7,812 bases of DNA. Source: Candidatus Liptonbacteria bacterium RIFCSPLOWO2_01_FULL_53_13 (GTDB taxonomy: Bacteria > Patescibacteriota > Minisyncoccia > UBA6257 > 2-01-FULL-56-20). Shown one piece after another: positions 4,179 through 7,812 of the stretch. Every line of letters begins with the position of its first letter. Within the stretch, counting starts at the first letter, position 1. The notes under the pieces are model-generated. The model was not told the DNA's origin. It saw nothing but the letters and a program-made list of their open reading frames with translations, and searched no databases. The translations under genes were made by a program, and so were the position numbers. Where the stretch lies: contig MHLB01000019.1 of NCBI GenBank assembly GCA_001818895.1, positions 2,029 to 9,840 of the forward strand, in the 5' to 3' direction.

Positions 4179-5948
4179 ATGAACACAGAAATCAGAGATT
4201 GTCAGAATTGTCATCTGAAGTTCACTATTGAGCCGGACGACTTTTCGTTCTACGAAAAGATAAAAGTCCCGCCGCCGACGTTTTGCCCACAGTGCCGTCT
4301 TCAGCGTAGGATGACATGGAGAAACGAGCGCTCACTATATAAGAGAAATTGTGATCTCTGTAAAACGTCCATAATCTCAATTTACAAACCACAATCTCCG
4401 TTTAAGGTTTATTGTCATGATTGTTTCAGATCCGACACATGGGACCCGTTGAGCTATGGAAGGAACTATGACTTCACCAAGCCTTTCTTCCAGCAATTTC
4501 ATGAGCTTCAGATACAGGTTCCGAGATTGAACTTAATGGTTACAGATTGTGTCGATAGTGATTACATCAATGGCGCATATCATGACAAAAACTGTTATCT
4601 GATATTTGCCAGTGACGAGGATGAAGATTGTGCCTATTCTCACTCAATATTCTATTGCAAGAACGTTTATGACTGTCTGGGCGTCCATCATGCGGAATGG
4701 TGTGCAGGAGATGTGAATTGCGAAAAAATCTTCAACACCTATTATTCTCAGGATTGTTTTGATTCATATAATCTATTTTTCTGCACAGATTGCGCCAATT
4801 GTCACGACTGCATCGGCTGCACAGGCCTGAGAAACCAATCCTACTCAATTTTTAATCAGCGATACAGCAAAGAGGAATATTCAAAAAGACTGGCAGAAAT
4901 GAAGTTGGGGACAGTAGCTGGTTTTTCTGTGGTTTATGAAAAAGCAAGGCAACTAAAAACCAATTTCCCGGTTAAGTATTATCACGGCAATAATAACTTG
5001 AGATCAGAAGGAGATTACCTGTTCCACTGTAAGGCATCGTCGTCGATTTTTGACTGCCAGAACATCGAAGACTCCAAATATCTCTATATAGGCAATCGGG
5101 TTAAGGATTCATACGACGGCTATGCAATAGTCGATAATATCGAATTGAACCTCGAAGTAATCAGTCACAACTCTTCTTTTTCAAAATTTTGTTTGTCTTA
5201 TTGGCATGGAACCGATGGAACTTATGGAGACACATGCGAGAGTTGCAATAATGTCTTTGGTTGTATCGGTCTAAGGAATAAGCAATATTGTATTCTCAAT
5301 AAACAGTACGCCAAAGAGGAATATGAAGCGCTGGTTCCTAAAATAATCGAACATATGAAGTCGATGCCATACATGGACAGAAACGGGAAGCAGTATGGAT
5401 TTGGCGAATTTTACCCATCGGAAATCTCTCCTTTTGCTTACAATGAGACTGTAGCTCAAGAATTCTTCCCATTAACCAAAAGTGAAATCCAGAAGAATTT
5501 TAGCTGGTTCGAGCCCGAAAATAAAAATTATAAAGCAACTCTAACAAGCTTTAATTTGCCCCAGGATATAAAAGACGCAAAAGATGATTTAACGAAGGAG
5601 GTTGTCGAATGCGAGCACAATGGGAAGTGCGGTGATCAATGCACTTCAGCCTTTAGATTGTTGTCTTCGGAGCTGGATTTTTACCGCAAGGCTAATTTAC
5701 CTCTGCCCCGTTTGTGTTCTAATTGCAGACACTTTGGAAGGATGCGCTCAAAGAATCCCCTGAAGCTTTGGCACGGAAAGTGTCAGTGCGCGGGCGAGAA
5801 ATCCGCAAACGGGGTCTACGCGAACACCGGCACCCACTCCTCGCATGCAAAAGGGGAGTCCTGTCCCAGTGAATTCGAAACCTCGTATTCGCCCGAGCGG
5901 CCGGAGATCGTGTATTGCGAGCAATGTTATAATGCAGAAGTGGTATGA
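4179..5948 (+). CDS. Cys-rich zinc-ribbon family protein, paralog 2
   Basis: This protein of 589 residues and 38 cysteines, of unknown function, is the best-preserved copy here. Zinc ribbon 1 is C8-x2-C11...C36-x2-C39 and ribbon 2 is C58-x2-C61...C79-x2-C82. The middle has cysteines at short regular steps (151-214, ending C202/205/208/211/214) and carries the GLRNxxYxIxNxxYxKEEY cap twice (about 216-234 and 364-382). A third ribbon near the C-terminus (C484/C488...C513-x2-C516) repeats the N-terminal pattern SELDFYRKANLPLPRLCSNC. The tail has CQC (535-537), C562 and C580-x2-C583. No signal peptide is seen. The start is set by alignment with the other copies; no Shine-Dalgarno is present, and a short family-like ORF ends 3 bases before it. 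Base composition is AT-rich up to about 5750 and GC-rich afterwards. Confidence 0.87.
   Translation: MNTEIRDCQNCHLKFTIEPDDFSFYEKIKVPPPTFCPQCRLQRRMTWRNERSLYKRNCDLCKTSIISIYKPQSPFKVYCHDCFRSDTWDPLSYGRNYDFTKPFFQQFHELQIQVPRLNLMVTDCVDSDYINGAYHDKNCYLIFASDEDEDCAYSHSIFYCKNVYDCLGVHHAEWCAGDVNCEKIFNTYYSQDCFDSYNLFFCTDCANCHDCIGCTGLRNQSYSIFNQRYSKEEYSKRLAEMKLGTVAGFSVVYEKARQLKTNFPVKYYHGNNNLRSEGDYLFHCKASSSIFDCQNIEDSKYLYIGNRVKDSYDGYAIVDNIELNLEVISHNSSFSKFCLSYWHGTDGTYGDTCESCNNVFGCIGLRNKQYCILNKQYAKEEYEALVPKIIEHMKSMPYMDRNGKQYGFGEFYPSEISPFAYNETVAQEFFPLTKSEIQKNFSWFEPENKNYKATLTSFNLPQDIKDAKDDLTKEVVECEHNGKCGDQCTSAFRLLSSELDFYRKANLPLPRLCSNCRHFGRMRSKNPLKLWHGKCQCAGEKSANGVYANTGTHSSHAKGESCPSEFETSYSPERPEIVYCEQCYNAEVV
5925..5933 (+). 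promoter_or_regulatory. Candidate extended -10 promoter element
   Basis: TGTTATAAT is a perfect extended -10 (TGnTATAAT) near the 3' end of paralog 2. There is no good -35 at the usual distance. It would start a transcript near 5940, before the truncated family head at 5971. The bases also encode the conserved CYNAE peptide, so the match may be chance. Confidence 0.35.
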
Positions 5949-5949
5949 T

Positions 5950-5970
5950 AAGCGACAAGTGACAAGCGAC
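5950..5970. repeat. Heptamer tandem repeat
   Basis: Three 7-base units follow one another: AAGCGAC, AAGTGAC, AAGCGAC. They start right after the stop codon of paralog 2 and end directly before the ATG at 5971. The 10-mer AAGCGACAAG (5950-5959) is also found at 2920-2929 in the in-frame insert of paralog 1. Confidence 0.8.
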
Positions 5971-6102
5971 ATGTTACAAGAGACCAAAACCTGTCAAAAT
6001 TGCAAGAACCCGTTCACTATTGAACCGGACCCACAGCCCCAGTTCTTACGAACTGGAGCTGGACTTCGCTCCGTAGTATGCTATTCCCATGGCCGATTCT
6101 GA
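5971..6102 (+). pseudogene. Second truncated family head / upstream ORF overlapping paralog 3
   Basis: This ORF of 43 codons plus stop begins MLQETKTCQNCKNPFTIEPD. Over about 20 residues it is clearly the start of a Cys-rich family gene, closest to paralog 2: TTCACTATTGAACCGGAC differs from it at one base in 18. Similarity ends at 6030, where a segment with inverted repeats begins (CCAGTTC/GAACTGG, about 6038-6055). The ORF stops at 6102, overlapping the paralog 3 start (6089) by 14 bases in another frame. This is either the remnant of a deleted paralog or an upstream ORF with coupled translation. Confidence 0.65.
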
Positions 6103-7812
6103 AACAAAAGTTTGTCAAAACTGTAAAAGCTCTTTCCTCATAGACGCTTCGGATTTTTCGTTCTATGAAAAGATAAAAGTCCCTCCGCCGACGTTTTGTT
6201 GGAAATGCCGTTTGGCGCGCCGACTGATATGGAGAAACGAACGGTCCTTGCGTAAAAAAGCGTGCGACTTGTGCAAAAGAAGCGTTATTTCTATGTACAA
6301 ACTTGATGCACCATTTCCGGTGTACTGCCACGATTGCTGGTGGAGCGACCAGTGGGATCCGCTCAGTTATGGCCGCGACTATGACTTCAGCAAGCCCTTT
6401 TTTGAACAATTCGCCGCTTTGCAAGAGGTAGTCCCAAAGCCATCTTCCTATGCAACGGGGAACGTGGATAGCGAATATTGTAATTACACCGCCCACATGA
6501 AAGAAGGATATCTTATGTTTGGCAGTTGGTTTTCGGAGAATTGCGGCTATGGCCAAACCGTTCTCGAGAGCAAGGATTGCTGGGATTGTTTATTCATTAA
6601 AAACTGCGAAATGTGCTTTGCGTCCGTTGACTGCACCAAATGCAATCAAACGTATTTCAGCCAAAACTGCTCAGGCTGTTTTGACTCAGCGTTTTTGTAC
6701 GACTGTCGCAACTGCCAAAATTGTCTGTTCAGCTTTAATCTTCGCAACAAAAGCTATCACGTTTTCAATAAGCAGGTATCCAAAGAAGAATTTGAAAAAA
6801 TAAAACGCGAAACATTCAGCTCATTTTCTGCTACCGAGAAAGCCATGTACGATTTCAGAAAATCAGTTCAGGAAAAGGCACTCCATAAGTTCATGACGGG
6901 AGAACGCAATAGCAATGTGTCGGGGGAATTCATCTATAATTCCAAAAACGTTCATAATTCTTATTACATTCACGACGGCGAGAACGAGAAGTACGCCGTT
7001 CGCGGGGGTAAGGGTCAAAAAGACGCTATGGACGTATTCGGCGTGCATGCAGGAGAACTTGCGTATGAGTGCAATAATATTGATTTTTCGTCACGGTGTT
7101 TTTTCAGCATAAACGGCGAGAATAACATAAGTTCTGATTACCTTGTTGATTGCGACCATGTGAGCAATTCGTTTGGATGTATATCGGTTCGTAAGAAGGA
7201 GCATTGTATCTTGAATAAGCAGTACGATGAAAAAACCTATAAAGAGCTTCGAACTAAGATCATCGCTCAAATGTCGGAAAAATCGTATGCCGACAAGAAA
7301 AAGAGAACCTACGTATATGGCGAGCTTTTCCCCGCAGAAATAAGCCCTCATAGCTATAACGAAACTTTGGCCCAAGAATACATTCCCATCAGCCAAGAAC
7401 AAGCCGCAGATATGGGATATTCGTGGAATGACGTCGAAGAAAAAAGCTACACCCCGTCAAAGAGCTGGAAGGATCTGCCCGATACCATTGCGGAAGTTGA
7501 CGACACCATTCTTTCCGAGATTATTCTCTGTCAGTCGTGGGATATGGATAAAAAATCAGCTCAAGGACATAAATGTACCAAAGCATTCAGGATCAATCCG
7601 AATGAATTGGCCGTGTACAGAAAATGGAACATTCCATTACCCAGAAAGTGTCCGAACACGAGAAATTTTGAAATATCGCAATTCCGGAATCCGGTGAATT
7701 TTTGGCACAGAAAATGCCAATGCAACGGAAACACTTCGGATAATAAAATTTATATCAATAATACCCGGCACGAACACGGGAGCGGTCGTTGTGCGAACGA
7801 ATTCGAAACAAC
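6089..7812 (+). CDS. Cys-rich zinc-ribbon family protein, paralog 3 (runs off the window)
   Basis: This frame is open from 6089 to the window end: 574 codons and 2 bases, with 32 cysteines so far. By comparison with the tails of the other copies, about 20 residues are missing, including the expected YSPERPEIVYCEQC end. Zinc ribbon 1 is C9-x2-C12...C37-x2-C40 and ribbon 2 is C59-x2-C62...C80-x2-C83. The Cys-rich middle (131-212) is the densest of the three, with many CxxC pairs (164/167, 173/176, 182/185, 194/197). The cap motif occurs at about 215-234 (FNLRNKSYHVFNKQVSKEEF) and in degenerate form at 363-384. The third ribbon keeps C481, C496 and C521, but the last Cys is Thr (CPNT). The CQC of the tail is at 543-545. 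The start matches the other copies. No Shine-Dalgarno is visible, and an overlapping family-like ORF precedes it. Confidence 0.86.
   Translation, partial: MADSETKVCQNCKSSFLIDASDFSFYEKIKVPPPTFCWKCRLARRLIWRNERSLRKKACDLCKRSVISMYKLDAPFPVYCHDCWWSDQWDPLSYGRDYDFSKPFFEQFAALQEVVPKPSSYATGNVDSEYCNYTAHMKEGYLMFGSWFSENCGYGQTVLESKDCWDCLFIKNCEMCFASVDCTKCNQTYFSQNCSGCFDSAFLYDCRNCQNCLFSFNLRNKSYHVFNKQVSKEEFEKIKRETFSSFSATEKAMYDFRKSVQEKALHKFMTGERNSNVSGEFIYNSKNVHNSYYIHDGENEKYAVRGGKGQKDAMDVFGVHAGELAYECNNIDFSSRCFFSINGENNISSDYLVDCDHVSNSFGCISVRKKEHCILNKQYDEKTYKELRTKIIAQMSEKSYADKKKRTYVYGELFPAEISPHSYNETLAQEYIPISQEQAADMGYSWNDVEEKSYTPSKSWKDLPDTIAEVDDTILSEIILCQSWDMDKKSAQGHKCTKAFRINPNELAVYRKWNIPLPRKCPNTRNFEISQFRNPVNFWHRKCQCNGNTSDNKIYINNTRHEHGSGRCANEFET

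Noticed and set aside
6017..6556. Long minus-strand open frame (179 codons) opposite the start of paralog 3
   Set aside because: Plus-strand paralog 3 is clearly coding here by similarity to two copies; the minus product shows no recognisable motif.

Overview
The window looks like a piece of a Candidate Phyla Radiation (Patescibacteria, most likely Parcubacteria-type) genome. The grounds are: a compact rplJ-rplL pair whose starts lack clear Shine-Dalgarno sites; a tRNA gene without an encoded CCA end; many short-period palindromic repeats between genes; and, above all, tandem copies of a very cysteine-rich zinc-ribbon family that I know mainly from CPR genomes. The lineage is an inference, because there is no 16S gene to read.

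Positions 1-434 hold a 9-bp tandem repeat, a probable promoter and a structured L10-type leader with an apparent antiterminator/terminator switch. rplJ (435-944) follows. It is separated from rplL (1072-1434) by a long hairpin made of eight TACGAA units. A strong bidirectional intrinsic terminator (1434-1469) ends this ribosomal stalk-protein operon, whose products L10 and L7/L12 form one complex on the ribosome.

A textbook promoter (1519-1547) then drives tRNA-Val(CAC) at 1561-1632. Only 2 bases after the tRNA, with no terminator between, starts the first of three large paralogous proteins: 1635-3503 (622 aa), 4179-5948 (589 aa) and 6089 to beyond the window end. Each has two N-terminal zinc ribbons, a long Cys/aromatic-rich repeat middle that is itself duplicated, a degenerating third zinc ribbon, and a conserved CxC...CxxC tail. 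No function is known to me.

Between paralogs 1 and 2 lie a palindrome cluster (3506-3673) and a small coiled-coil protein (3741-4049) with a near-consensus promoter that implies a leaderless mRNA. Immediately upstream of both paralog 2 and paralog 3 sits a short ORF that begins like the family (…TCQN…) and then runs into inverted-repeat DNA. One stops 3 bases before the next start and the other overlaps it. These are either remnants of further paralogs broken by palindromic elements, or upstream ORFs that couple translation. Repeat elements have also entered paralog 1 in frame, at about residues 410-430 and 561-573.

The main interest is this interplay: a tandem Cys-rich gene family being remodelled by palindromic and heptameric repeats, with truncated paralog heads at two consecutive gene starts. 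All real genes are on the + strand; I saw no convincing gene on the - strand.
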